NCBI GenBank assembly: GCA_037447655.1 | Contig: JBBHKE010002568.1 | Location: forward strand, 132,711-194,710 | Length of the DNA: 62,000 bases | DNA from: Zygnema cylindricum | Lineage: Eukaryota > Streptophyta > Zygnematophyceae > Zygnematales > Zygnemataceae | Reading direction: 5' to 3' | In this document: positions 47,350-58,090 of the stretch, in pieces | Numbering within the stretch: the stretch's first letter is position 1 | How the letters are laid out: the number at the start of each line of letters is the position of its first letter | Position numbers and translations under genes: made by a program | Notes under the pieces: model-generated | Databases searched by the model: none | What the model saw: only the letters and a program-made list of their open reading frames with translations | Told to the model about the DNA's origin: nothing

Positions 47350-47869
47350 TACGATGGCCGTACAGAAAGTACACCGGCACATGTACTTTTCTATACGACA
47401 CAATAATTTGATTGGTACCGTATGTCAGTAGATAGAGTTTTAGAGAGAGATAGGACTTAGAAAAATTCAGTAGGTATCAGCCTCTCTCCGAGAGAGCTCC
47501 AAGGTCATCTTTGACCATTCATATCTATCGATTTACTTGACCATTTTATCTGATTCTTTTTGTTTCGGACTGAAGGGATTCTAGGCTACACAAAGGTGTA
47601 GTTGGTCAGAGTTTTTTCCAGTCAGGGTGGCTGCATTTCTAAGGGAAAGTCAAAGTTGGTGAATGTGTCCAAAACTCATATTCTAACTTTGCATTCTATG
47701 GTGAAATTGAGCACACATAAAGTCTTATTTCACAGGGGTGAAGCTATAATGGGTGTGTGATTGTCAAGGTGTCAGTCATTTGGGTTTATATCAACTTGGA
47801 GTCGGCACTATCTAGATAAGCTTCTTTTGGATCTGCGATTTTTGTGGGCAATGGAGCACACAGAGTTTT
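47350..47869 (+). repeat. Direct repeat R, copy 1 (Copia-like leader or LTR)
   Basis: Begins TACGATGGCCGTACAG. The first about 125 bases are identical to 50410 onward, then diverge gradually to the shared end ATGGAGC-CACA-AG. Followed directly by gag-like coding sequence. No tRNA primer site seen after it, so LTR status is unproven. Confidence 0.75.
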
Positions 47870-47894
47870 AGGTTATAGGCCCACCATATAGGGT

Positions 47895-48914
47895 GCCTAT
47901 GTTAGATGGAACATGCTTCACTTATTGGGGATTTATGATGGAGGGATTGCTTCTCGAGAAGCACTTATGGGGAATTGTTTTGGGACAAGTGAGATGTCCT
48001 CCTCCTAGCTTTGGAGGAGCTTACTATAGAGAATCATCTGAGGCTGCCCAAAATATCAATTGAAGTTTAGATGAAACGGAAAGTGAAGGGAATAACCTTG
48101 CCGTGGATGGGGAAATAGGGAAGAAGGAAAAAGGGACACTTATGGTGAGGGGAGCTAGACTCTCAACTATGGTACCACTTGTAGGGATTAAAAATGAAGA
48201 AAAAGACAAAAAAATATGGGAATACAAAAACACTATAGCAAAGCATCTCATTCTTAGAAACGTGTCTATGTCCATACCTATCACTCTTATAAACTTAACG
48301 AAGTCTTCAAAAATATGGGAAGCATTAAGTCTGATTTATGAGAGTGAGACTATTCAGAGGCAACATTTAGTAAAACAAGAAATAGATGCCTATGTTTATA
48401 AAGGCGGTAGCATGATAGAGTTTTGGAATGATATTGCTGCGCTATATGTTGAACTTGCTAGTGCAAGATTTGTAGAATCTCAGGAGAGGAAATTAATACA
48501 CTATTTATGAAACTCCCAGATGAGTACAAAAACATCATTTGTCGTATGCAGGCAATGGATGCCTTCTCATAGACTTGGAGCTTTACCATGGGGATAATTC
48601 TTGTGAGGGAAAGCACTTTTGAGCTTTGTAGGGGCAGTGACAGATTGAATGCATTTACAGCTGGTGGTGATTAGCGGAAGCGTGATGAGAGGAATGGCGG
48701 TGACGAGCGGATGCGTGATGAGAGGAAGAAAGACAAAGGTAAACCTTATTGGAACTTTGGTAGAAAGAGAGGGAGAGGAAAAGAAACGAGAGCTTTGAAA
48801 AAAGGGGTTTGCTTCTTTTGTAGGGAACCGGGTCATTATATAGTGGAATGCCCTTGTTTGAAAAAACTTAGAAGTTGGAATGTGGATGAGGAGGAAGAAA
48901 GGGAAGAGGAGTAA
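47895..48914 (+). pseudogene. Copia-type gag, broken
   Basis: First part from about 47900 reads MLDGTCFTYWGFMMEGLL then EKHLWGIVLG, the start of Copia gag, stopping at 48058-48060. The frame 48103-48510 continues with WEYKNTIAKHLILRNVS, SSKIWEALSLIYES and MIEFWNDIAALYVELA, typical of UBN2 gag. The frame 48711-48914 ends with the zinc knuckle CFFCREPGHYIVEC. At least three stops or frame changes separate the pieces. Confidence 0.82.
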
Positions 48915-48926
48915 GAGGATGAAGAT

Positions 48927-49736
48927 ATGTTGGAGCTTCTCTGCATCTGTAGTATAGGGAAGAGAGAAAAGCAAACAAAAATTCCACGTAAGCAACAGTG
49001 TGCTTTTGGAGGTATGAGGGAAGTAAAGGGAGAGGAAATACTTGAGGGAGTTCAAAATATTGAGGATAGTTTCATAGATATTTTGGAAATAGAAAACTGG
49101 TCGGAAAGGGAGACTTCAACGAATTCCGAGGAAATGGGATACGTGAAACTAGAAGCGGTTCTAAAGGATAGGGGAGAAGAAGAATGTTTGATGAAAGGTA
49201 TAGGGGAGGAGAAATATTTATTGAGAATAATGTTAGAAATTGAGAGTGGAAAGAATTCTATGGGAGAGAGTAAGGAAAGTTCAAAAAATGGGGTGAGAAT
49301 CATGGATAAAAATATGAGTTTGGAAAATGTAGATTTTATTAGGAACTTAGTGGGGACTCTTGATTTAAGGATAAATTTGGGGGGTTATGGTTTTGACATC
49401 ACTAATGGGAGTGATACCCACTGTAAAGGTGTGCTTGTAAAAGGGTTAGCATCAGAGTATGTGTTGCAAATTGGGGATGGGGCTGATTGTTGGAAATGGA
49501 AAAGGGAAAGTGGATTTTGGTTGGATGAAAAAGGGAGGAGGTGGATAAAATCTTTGCTCAGATTTCTGAAAAGTGGCATGCAAAATAAAATGTATGATCG
49601 ACAAGATGAAATTATTTTTGGTCATCTAATACACTTTCTTAAATATAAAGGTATTCGCTTGAAGCTTCATGAAGGAAAAAGGAAAAAGGAAAGGAAGATA
49701 TATATAAATGTATTTGGTGTTTTTGAAGGGAGTTAA
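48927..49736 (+). CDS. Unidentified 269-codon ORF in a gag-bearing element
   Basis: Intact frame four codons after the gag zinc-knuckle frame ends, followed by a purine tract. The place is where a Copia element has protease and integrase, but no D-S/T-G protease, integrase or RT motif is present. The sequence is acidic at the start (Glu-rich, e.g. LEIENWSERETSTNSEE), later has DLRINLGGYGFDITNGSDTH and ends basic (KLHEGKRKKERKIYINVFGV). No start context can be judged. It may be a captured host sequence, an unrelated small ORF, or decayed pol beyond recognition. Confidence 0.4.
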   Translation: MLELLCICSIGKREKQTKIPRKQQCAFGGMREVKGEEILEGVQNIEDSFIDILEIENWSERETSTNSEEMGYVKLEAVLKDRGEEECLMKGIGEEKYLLRIMLEIESGKNSMGESKESSKNGVRIMDKNMSLENVDFIRNLVGTLDLRINLGGYGFDITNGSDTHCKGVLVKGLASEYVLQIGDGADCWKWKRESGFWLDEKGRRWIKSLLRFLKSGMQNKMYDRQDEIIFGHLIHFLKYKGIRLKLHEGKRKKERKIYINVFGVFEGS

Positions 49737-49752
49737 ACGTAAAGTAGACTAG

Positions 49753-49765
49753 AAAATAAGGGGAG
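49753..49765 (+). other. Polypurine tract-like sequence before a possible 3' LTR
   Basis: AAAATAAGGGGAG followed by TG at 49766, the usual arrangement at the internal/3'-LTR border of Copia elements. No matching 5' LTR is visible in the window. Confidence 0.4.
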
Positions 49766-49960
49766 TGATGTAATTTAAGTATTTTATAGGTCTAGAGATT
49801 GTAAAATAAAAGCCAAAACAATGAAAGCTTGCCTCTAACTCTTCACTCAAGTCCCCACACTTGTTGCAGTCACTAAAGACTTGATAAGGAGTTAGATCCA
49901 TGGCTGCCTAAGCTGTCCAAAGAGGACAGGAAGGCAAATCTCGATAGAGTTACCTAAAAT

Positions 49961-50007
49961 ATTTGACGGACCCGGGATTTGATATAGGTACCTGCTGTCC
50001 GTCAAAT
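49961..50007. repeat. Short perfect inverted repeat
   Basis: ATTTGACGGAC (49961-49971) and GTCCGTCAAAT (49997-50007), 25-base loop. Function unknown. Confidence 0.7.
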
Positions 50008-50409
50008 AAGTCGGTAGCCTTAACCTGAAAGTCTAGGATTAATGATAAAATATATGGGGTTTGATAAATATTTATTATGTTACACATAGACTAGTTCATT
50101 TAACGGGATATAGATATGTAATACATTGATACAGGTTTTGTACATTTTTAATGTACTATATGAAACGGATACCTCACATTTGTTTCGAACACAAAACAAA
50201 TACCGCGCACGTATTTATGACGGCTACGATCAAAACCTAGTTTCAATCCGACGGCCGAAAAGGATGCCGAGATCGCGGAAGAAGATTTCGGCGGTTTGCG
50301 TCATCACCACATAGGATGACACTTGGCAAAATGACATTGGATCGCAGCATCTCCGGGGATTACGTGAATGAATCTAGAGATGAAATGTGTTGACATTTTG
50401 GCCATGTCG
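50008..50409. other. Spacer, no gene recognised
   Basis: AT-rich, then a GC-richer part (50200-50340). No supported coding region. Confidence 0.5.
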
Positions 50410-50955
50410 TACGATGGCCGTACAGAAAGTACACCGGCACATGTACTTTTCTATACGACACAATAATTTGATTGGTACCGTATGTCAGTAGATAGAGTTT
50501 TAGAGAGAGATAGGACTTAGAAAAATTCAGTAGGTAGCAGTCTCTCTTCGAGGGAGCTCCTTTACAAAAGGGTCATCTTTGACCATTCAAATCTATCAAT
50601 TTACTTGACCATTTTCAGTGATTCTTTTTGTTGCAGACTCATGGGAGTCCAGGATACACAGAGGTCTAGCAAGCTACACAGGGGTGTAGTCGGTCAAAGT
50701 TTTTGCCTGCCAGGTTGGCTGCATTTCTAAAGGAAAGTCAAAGTGGGTGAATGTGTCCAAAACTCATATTCTAACTTTGCATTTTGTGGTGGAACTGAGC
50801 ACATAGAAAGTCTTATTTCACGAGGGTGAAGTTATAATGGGTTTGTGATTGTTAAGGGTTCAGTCATTAAAGTTTATATCAACTTAGAGTCTGCATTATC
50901 TAGATAAGCTTCTTTTGGATCTGCAATGTCTGTGGGCAATGGAGCTCACAAAGTT
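50410..50955 (+). repeat. Direct repeat R, copy 2
   Basis: Partner of 47350-47869, 546 bases because of small insertions (e.g. near 50560 and 50665). It does not lead into gag on the + strand; it abuts a minus-strand gag fragment. Confidence 0.75.
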
Positions 50956-51426
50956 TCACAACTGACACCTCTATTTTGATCTAAGGAATCCGTGGGGAAT
51001 GATGACACAAATGTGGCTCCGGTAAAACTGAACTCTTTTTCTTCTTTAGGAGGATCCTCGAAAGTTGGCAGATTTTCCCAAAAGTTCGAAACGGGGGTAG
51101 CTGAAGAGGAGGGAATGAAATGGGACTTCTTTTTGTTCCTTCCACCCATAACAAAAGGAGATACTATAATGGAGCTCTACGTGCTCTAATACCAAATGAA
51201 AGGATCGATTATAAACTCGGAGCTCACTAATGAACAATTACAGGAGCAGAAGCATTGAGAATATAAAACATTGAATCAACATTGATGAGCTATTTCGGAA
51301 ATATTTTCACATTAATACAAAACCAAAATTACAATTTCTTTTCTATCTCTTCTATTCCTCGATATTTATCTCCAATTGATTGTTGATTGATTTTACACAA
51401 GTCCATGGCCTCTCTTAAATAATACA
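50946..51426 (-). mobile_element. Copia 5' fragment (LTR, primer site, gag start)
   Basis: Minus strand: an LTR-like segment (51426-51197, starting TG, ending CA), two bases, then primer-binding site TGGTATTAGAGC (51194-51183) complementary to the initiator tRNA-Met 3' region, and a short gag-like ORF starting MGGRNKKKSHFIP (51149). Truncated after 67 codons at the border of repeat R copy 2. Confidence 0.7.
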
Positions 51427-52632
51427 CTAGCTATGGCGCGGCACGTGTAAGCGTGCGCCGCCAAGATACCTCTAGAATTCTGCCACTTGTCCACAGATTA
51501 AGCTATAACACTCGAAATTTCATTAAGGACTGAAACATTGCAAAACGACAAACCAAGACGAAAGTACTAGACAAATCTAAAGGTACTATCATACTAAACT
51601 AGACGTACGACAATTCAAGACGAGAAACGAAACGACAAATATGTTTCGCGAAATCTATAGAACTTTATCAAAACATACGTTAGAGTACTTCGATAGATTC
51701 TAGAAAGTATAGTTTTTCTTTCGCAAAATCGAGCCGATTGCGTGCGCGTACGATCGTTTTAATGAATGGTAACACACTGAAGGAGGAGTTCCCCTATTGC
51801 ATCCGAAAATTTGACTTACTTGCTTAATATTCCCCGACTGGTTGGCATTGAGCATAGCTTCACTTCCGTTTGTGAAAACTATTGTGGAGGGGTTCCTAGG
51901 GGGAAAGAATGGTCTTCTAACCGATAATATTGTTTATCTTGGATCGACTTTGCCACAGCGCTGACTTTTGGTAATCAATTTTGGTTTTGGGTTGAGGAAC
52001 AATACTAGTGGGAGGACTTTCCAACAACTTTTGAGGATCGAATTCCATGGCAAATACGAGCTAAGAAAGAAAAAAGATAATCAAAACCGGTATTAGAATG
52101 GATCTGTCATTTGGAAATAGTTTTCAAAGGAGCGCCATCGAGAATAGAAAATGAGGGGAAATGTGAGCGGAAGAGTGAGAAAGAGAGAGGAGAGCAGGAG
52201 ATGGAGAGATGTAGAGCGAGAGGGAGAGAAGGAGAGCGGATAGGAGAAGCCGTCCGAACCGATGTTGTACAGGATGGTGTAACCCGACAAAATTTATACA
52301 TTTTCTCAGACCTTAAAATTTGTCTACGTCACTTTATTTTTTCTACAGCTGAGCGTATTTTTCCATCGCCCTAACTGTATAATAATTCTGGCCACATTCA
52401 TAACTTGCCACGTGTCCGATATAAACAAAAGAAGCCCTCACGAACCAAAACATGTGAAAAAAAAAGTTTTTTCCCCGCTGTTTTAATCGGCTCAACGTTT
52501 TTGAGGCAATGAACTCTAGGGTTTGAGCGAATTAGGATCCCTTTTAGAAGAGCCAATGACGTTCTTAGAAATTTTAAATGGCAATTTTGAGCTTTTGCAG
52601 CTTTTTTTTTTTTTTTGTAGGTGAATTTATGC
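51427..52632. other. Intergenic, no gene recognised
   Basis: Includes a GC-rich imperfect hairpin (51435-51462, GGCGCGGCACG with CGTGCGCCGCC) and a GA-rich stretch at 52150-52245. No supported coding region. Confidence 0.5.
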
Positions 52633-52640
52633 GTTTCATC

Positions 52641-53149
52641 CATGGTTCAAAAGTAAGTGAAAGTAGGCCAATACAATATGCCTATTGTATGTAAAAACAT
52701 ACAATATGATTTTAAGACCCATATTGTATTGGTCGCAAAATGAAAAAAAATAGTAACAAGGTTGAGTTGCACATTGATTGATAGAGAATTAAACGTCATG
52801 CCTAAATTTTGAAAAACATTCGGACAAAACAAATATTTTCTATGAGTTTTGAGGTATTTTTTATTTAAACCGTCAGATTCGGACGATCGGACGGTCGCTG
52901 ATGAAAGTAGCAATCTAAGAAGTTCACATGAAAATCCCATAACACAACTTATCTTACGCCGAGTCAGTTCGCTGGAAAATTTCGTCCAGCGGCGTGCGTT
53001 GTACTATGATCATACGTCAAATTTGTACGTTCGTAGAAGAGTGTGCACAAACGCACACACATACACTATGCCTACTCTACGCGAGTTTTGTGCCAAGTTT
53101 TGTGTGCCTACCAAAGGCCTACTATAAAAACACCTACTTTTGAACTATG
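52641..53149 (-). mobile_element. MITE family B, copy 3, 8-bp TSD, inverted
   Basis: 509 bp, reverse orientation relative to 45751. Ends CATGGTTCAAAAGTAAG and CTACTTTTGAACTATG. Target duplication GTTTCATC (52633-52640) and GTTCCATC (53150-53157), one mismatch. Confidence 0.92.
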
Positions 53150-53159
53150 GTTCCATCTC

Positions 53160-53436
53160 GTTATTAAATAATAGTTGCGGGCGACCCGATGCTTTGCCCT
53201 TTCGTTGCCAAGAGCCTTTTGTTTTTATACAGTACCATAAAAAATACGATAGATTTGCAGTAGATATTGTCGGTTGGTTGAAAGATATTTTCTTGACAGT
53301 CAAACTTTTTGCAGCTACGATTTTTGTACGGCTGAGATTTTAAAATCCATGGGAAATTTTGGTACGACAATATGGATATAAATTCATTTTCACCGTCGAT
53401 GGAAAAATACTTTCGGCAGTTCATTCCGTAGGTACA
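53160..53436 (+). repeat. Single 58-bp-type unit plus dispersed repeat E, copy 2
   Basis: Starts with one diverged unit of the 46.7-kb tandem repeat (AATAGTTGCGGGCGACCCGA), then matches 46842-47063. Followed by a TACTGTAT-type run (53436-53490). Confidence 0.8.
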
Positions 53437-53573
53437 GTATTGTACCGTCCAGTATTGTACTGTATTGTACTGTATTATACTGTATTATATCTGAGACTTG
53501 CGGTTGTGGTCTGTCTTGTCAACAACAGCTCCCCTTGTCTCCTCATTGGAGCACGAATCTCGTTCTCTTCCTG

Positions 53574-53942
53574 TCAACCACTACCTCTGTCTCCCTTTTC
53601 CTCCCTTTCTCCCTCCCTCCCTTTCCCCCTCATCGATTCTAGATATTTTGAATGTTCAATAGAGTCAAGGTTTTCCCCGTTATTTTCCTTGTTATTTTCC
53701 CCGTTAAATTCATCAGTTCTTGGGTTCCGTAAATGTCGGACCCGTGCTGCACCAATTCTATCGATTTGCTTGGGAGGAGGTTTACTAAGAATGGTGCTAA
53801 TCGAGGGAGCAACAAAGGTGTTCTCCATGCTATAAAAATTATTGGAGTATCCGAAATGGTTGTTAACTATCACATATAAACTCAAAATTACACTTATCAA
53901 CAAGAAAAGATATACATAATAATGATGATGATTATTATTCAT
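53574..53942 (-). CDS. Hypothetical membrane-anchor exon
   Basis: Minus-strand open frame of 122 codons. Short His/Asn-rich start, one strong hydrophobic segment (YVYLFLLISVILSLYVIV) near residues 9-26, then a polar Asn/Glu-rich stem. This layout fits a type II Golgi membrane protein's first exon, but no catalytic domain follows in the window. Could be chance. Confidence 0.25.
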   Translation of the reverse strand: MNNNHHHYYVYLFLLISVILSLYVIVNNHFGYSNNFYSMENTFVAPSISTILSKPPPKQIDRIGAARVRHLRNPRTDEFNGENNKENNGENLDSIEHSKYLESMRGKGREGEREEKGDRGSG

Positions 53943-53944
53943 TT

Positions 53945-56290
53945 TTTTTTTTAGTAGTAGATTGTATTATTTTTATTATTATTTCGTGTTAATAAAATAC
54001 TTATTTTTGTTAGTATTGAATTATAGTTAACTGTTATATTATAGTAATCACTAGCTATACCTAACTATTGTATTAAATACATTATAACACCTAGTTATAA
54101 TTGTTATATAAGAATAAGTAAAATAGTTATTTGTAGTTGGTGTACTATATATACTATAATAGGTAATTATGACTGCTATATTAAATTAATTATAATACAT
54201 ATAACTGACACAATATATATATATTATAACAACCGGTAATAAGTGATATATTACATTTATTTTAACAATTTTATCTCACTGTAGTATTATACATATTGTA
54301 AGGGCTAGTTATAACTGTTATACTATACTAATTATAACAACAGGTTATAACTGTTTTAATATATTGATTATAACTGTTATATTTAACTGTTATACTACAT
54401 TATTTATAACAGCTAGTTAAAACTGTTTTATTATACCAATTATAACAGTTATATCTAACTGTTATATCATATTTATTATAACAGGTAGATAAATATACAT
54501 TTGTAGTAGATAAATATGCAGTTATATCTACCAGTTATATTCTATATATTATGACAAATATATCTAACTGTTATGTTATGCTAATTATAACAGCTAGTCA
54601 TAATTGTTTATTTTATCGATTATAAAGGTTATATCTAGCTGTTATATCACATTATTTATAACAACTACTTATAACCGTTTTATTATACTAATTATAACAG
54701 TTACATGTAACTGTTATTTCATATTTACTTTAACAACTATATCTACCTGTTATATTTTCAAAATTATAACAGCTATATCTAACTGTTACATTATACCGAA
54801 TATGATAGCTAGTTGTAAGTGTTATATTTTATTTATTGTGACAGTTGTTGTATGTATTTGTTGCATTATAGTAAGCATAACAACTATATCTGGTTGTAAT
54901 ATTATACTAAATTTAACAGCTAGTTATAGTTTTTATGTTATATTTATCGTAAAAGTTATATCTAACTGTTATATTTTTTTAACTAAACAGTTATATTTAT
55001 CTGTAAGATTATGGTAACTATAACAACTATATCTAACTGTTATATTTTATAAATTGTAATAGCTATATCTAAGTGTTACATTATACCGAATATGACAGCT
55101 ACACTGCCAATCGCTATTAGCGTATAAGTTTTTTTAGCGTATAGGAATAATTATTGTTATTAACGCTAATTGGGAATTTGGAAATTTTCAAAATAATCGT
55201 TTACTCTAATTGGGAATTAGGGTTTTTTTTAATTAGTATGGATAATTCTATTTGAGAATTTGAGAAAAAAAAACAAGGACCGAATTAGCGTTCAATACGC
55301 TACTAGCGATTGACGGTGTAGTTGTAAGTGTTATTTTTTATTTATTATGACAGTTGTTACATGTAGCTGTTGTAGTGTAGTAAGCATAACAACTATATCT
55401 GGCTGTAATATTTTACTAAATTCAACAGCTAGTTATAGTTTTTATGTTATATTTATCGTAAAAGTTTTTATATCTGTAATATTTTATAAATTATAACAAC
55501 TATATCTAACTATTATATTATACCACATATGACAGCTAGTTGTAAGTGTTATATTTTATTTATTATAAAATTTGTTATATGGAGTTGTTGCATTATGCTA
55601 AGCATTACAACTATATCTAGATGTTATATTTTATTAATTATAACAATTATATCTAACTGTTTTACTATGTTAATTATTAGACAATAATAAACAATTACAG
55701 AATTAACAGTTATATCAAATTGTTATTTTGTATACATTACAAATTTAAAATCTATTTGTGATAATGTATTAATTATTACAATGTTAACTAACTATGACAT
55801 TATATACATTAAGACATTTATATCTAAATAGTTATATCTAACTGCTATACTACACATATTATAGCAGGTTTAATCTAACTGTTTTATTATTAGAGTTTTA
55901 ACCAGTTATACATTATGTATAGTCTAACTATCCTAATGTGTTAATTTTTACAGTGAGAACTAACTATTATATTATATATATTTTAACATTTATATCTAAC
56001 TGTTATAATGCGTTAATTACTAGTGTTAACTAACTATTACATTATACTTTTTATAACAGTTTACATTATATGTATCTTAACAGTTAAAATTAACTGTTAT
56101 ATTATACATATTATAACAGTTGTATCTAACCAGTATATAATGTTAATTATTATAAGTATAATAAACTTTTACATTATAGTAATTAAAACAATTGAAACTA
56201 ACTATCATATTATATATATATTATAACAATTATATCTAACCATTACATTATGTTTATTATAATTATTATTAGTATACAGTACAACTACAG
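53945..56290. repeat. AT-rich degenerate minisatellite (TATAACAGTTATATCTAACT)
   Basis: About 2.3 kb built of variants of CTAACTGTTATATTATA and TATAACAGTTATATCT, often inverted with respect to one another, with irregular 25-60 base spacing. Interrupted by a MITE at 55102-55318. Open frames within are Ile/Tyr/Thr-rich artefacts. Confidence 0.88.
55102..55318. mobile_element. MITE family A, copy 9 (subtype 2) inside the AT minisatellite
   Basis: 217 bp, TA on both sides; ends CACTGCCAATCGCTATTAGC and CTACTAGCGATTGACGGTG. Interior shared with 15522 (TTGGGAATTTGG, ATTCTATTTGAGAATTTG). The minisatellite continues on either side. Confidence 0.87.
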
Positions 56291-56293
56291 CAG

Positions 56294-56731
56294 TAGTTGA
56301 TAATGATGATGATGATGATGTAATGATGATGATGATGATGATGCAATTATGATGATGATGTTGATAATGATCATGACGATGATGATGACGATGATGATGA
56401 CGATGATAATGATGATCATGATGATGATGATGGTCATGAAGATGATGATGATGAAGATGATGATGATGATGTTGATGTAATGATAATGATGATGATGATG
56501 TAATGATGATGATGATGATGATGATAATGATGATGTAATGATGATGATGGTGATGATGTTAACCATGATGATGATGATGATCATGATGATGTAATGATGA
56601 TGATAATGATGATGATAATGATGACGATAATGATGTGATGATGATGATGATGATGATGATGGTGATGGTGATGATGTTAATGATGGTGATGATGATGTTA
56701 ACGATGATGATAATGATGTGTGATAATGATG

Positions 56732-56763
<32 letters not shown>

Positions 56764-56875
56764 GTGATGGTGATGATGTTAATGATGGTGATGATGATGT
56801 TAACGATGATGATGATGATGTTAACGATGATGATGATAATGATGTAATGATGATGATGATGATGATGATGTAATC
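56294..56875. repeat. GAT triplet repeat block
   Basis: About 580 bases of GATGATGAT with TAATGATG and GTTAACGATG interruptions. A unit of about 110 bases around GATGTTAATGATGGTGATGA is duplicated (near 56635-56715 and 56740-56830). Confidence 0.92.
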
Positions 56876-57571
56876 AAAGTATCACCAAAACAAAGTATTC
56901 AAAGTATTTGTATTGTATATAAAAAAAAAAAAACCTATGTCTGTAATGTTGGTTATATAAGAAAAAACAAAGTAATCAAGTACCACCGAATCAAAGTTGT
57001 CAAAGTATTTGTGTTGTATTTAAAAAAAAAAAAAAATCCAATGTTTGTAATGTTTGTCAGCCTTTGAGCTGATAATGATGTTCAACAACTTTCTTGGTCT
57101 TTAGACTAAGTTGGTTGATCGAAAAAATAAAAAAAAAATATTCAAAGTAAGAATGTAATTCAACAAACAAATATTATTAATCAAAACAAGTGTTTGTAAT
57201 GTTGGTCAGCCTTCGAGCTGATAGTGATGTTTATGCAACCTTCTAAGTCTTAGGACTAACTTGGTTGATCACAAAAAAAAAAAACAAAGTACTGAACGTA
57301 ATCAATCTAATATAATAAACAACGAAAACTAATAAATAATAAGTGATTGTAATGCTAGTCAGCCTTTGAGCAGATAATTTTGTTTATGCAACCATCTAGG
57401 TCTTTGACTAAGGTGCTTGATCAAAAACAAAAAAAATTACTTAAAGTAATCAACATATTCTAACTATCAAATAATACAAAAGAAAATACATGTGTGTAGT
57501 GTTAGTCAGCCATTGAGTTGATAATGATGTTGTTTTAACCTTTTGGGTCTTTACACTAAGTTGGTTGAATC
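56876..57571. repeat. Tandem repeat of about 150 bp with conserved hairpins
   Basis: Four units (about 57043, 57191, 57346, 57492; period 146-155) plus partial units from 56876. Each has a conserved 75-base core with TCAGCCTTTGAGCTGA and AACC...GTCTTTAGAC...GGTT, both self-complementary, separated by A-rich spacers of low conservation. Confidence 0.85.
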
Positions 57572-58090
57572 CTAGTTAAATCTCAAGTTTTTTTTTTTTC
57601 TTATTATTTTCTTTGTTATGTTTACATTTGTTTCTTGCGTTTTTGTTATGTGATCAAGGTTGTATTGTGGTTATTTATTTTGTTTGTCTTTTTTTTGTTT
57701 TCTTCTTTTGTGATGTTATGTATTGATAAAAAAATATAAAAAATAGGCATGCAAAACCTTAATATAAAATAAACAAAAACCATAAGTATTTTGTTTAAAC
57801 GAATAATGGTTGAATAATGCTAATGGTTTAATGTGTATTCTAGACTTAACTTTAAATTATTTAATACTACATGATATATTCAGCCCATTTATTCATATCG
57901 TTCAGTAGATTGAGATCAAACCCTCAAATTAATGTGAAACTTTTACGCTTAAATCAAACCCCCTACATGAACGAAACGCGAATTAAACCATCCACTTGGC
58001 ATCGTCATGGTCTTTACCATGTACTATGCGATTGTATAGTGTGTACCATGTACGAACATCGTACTTGACGCCAACACCAAAATTACGGTA
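57572..58090. other. AT-rich spacer, no gene recognised
   Basis: T-rich then A-rich. No supported coding region or RNA gene. Confidence 0.5.

Noticed and set aside
47350-50955. Calling R1 and R2 definite LTRs
   Set aside because: No primer site follows R1, no purine tract precedes R2 and no target duplication was found; kept only as direct repeats.
54604-56226. Ile/Thr/Tyr/Cys-rich frames that look hydrophobic
   Set aside because: They follow the AT minisatellite unit and shift with it; composition is repeat-driven.
56285-56847. Ile/Ser- and Met-rich frames in the GAT block
   Set aside because: Triplet repeat has no stops in some frames; not coding.
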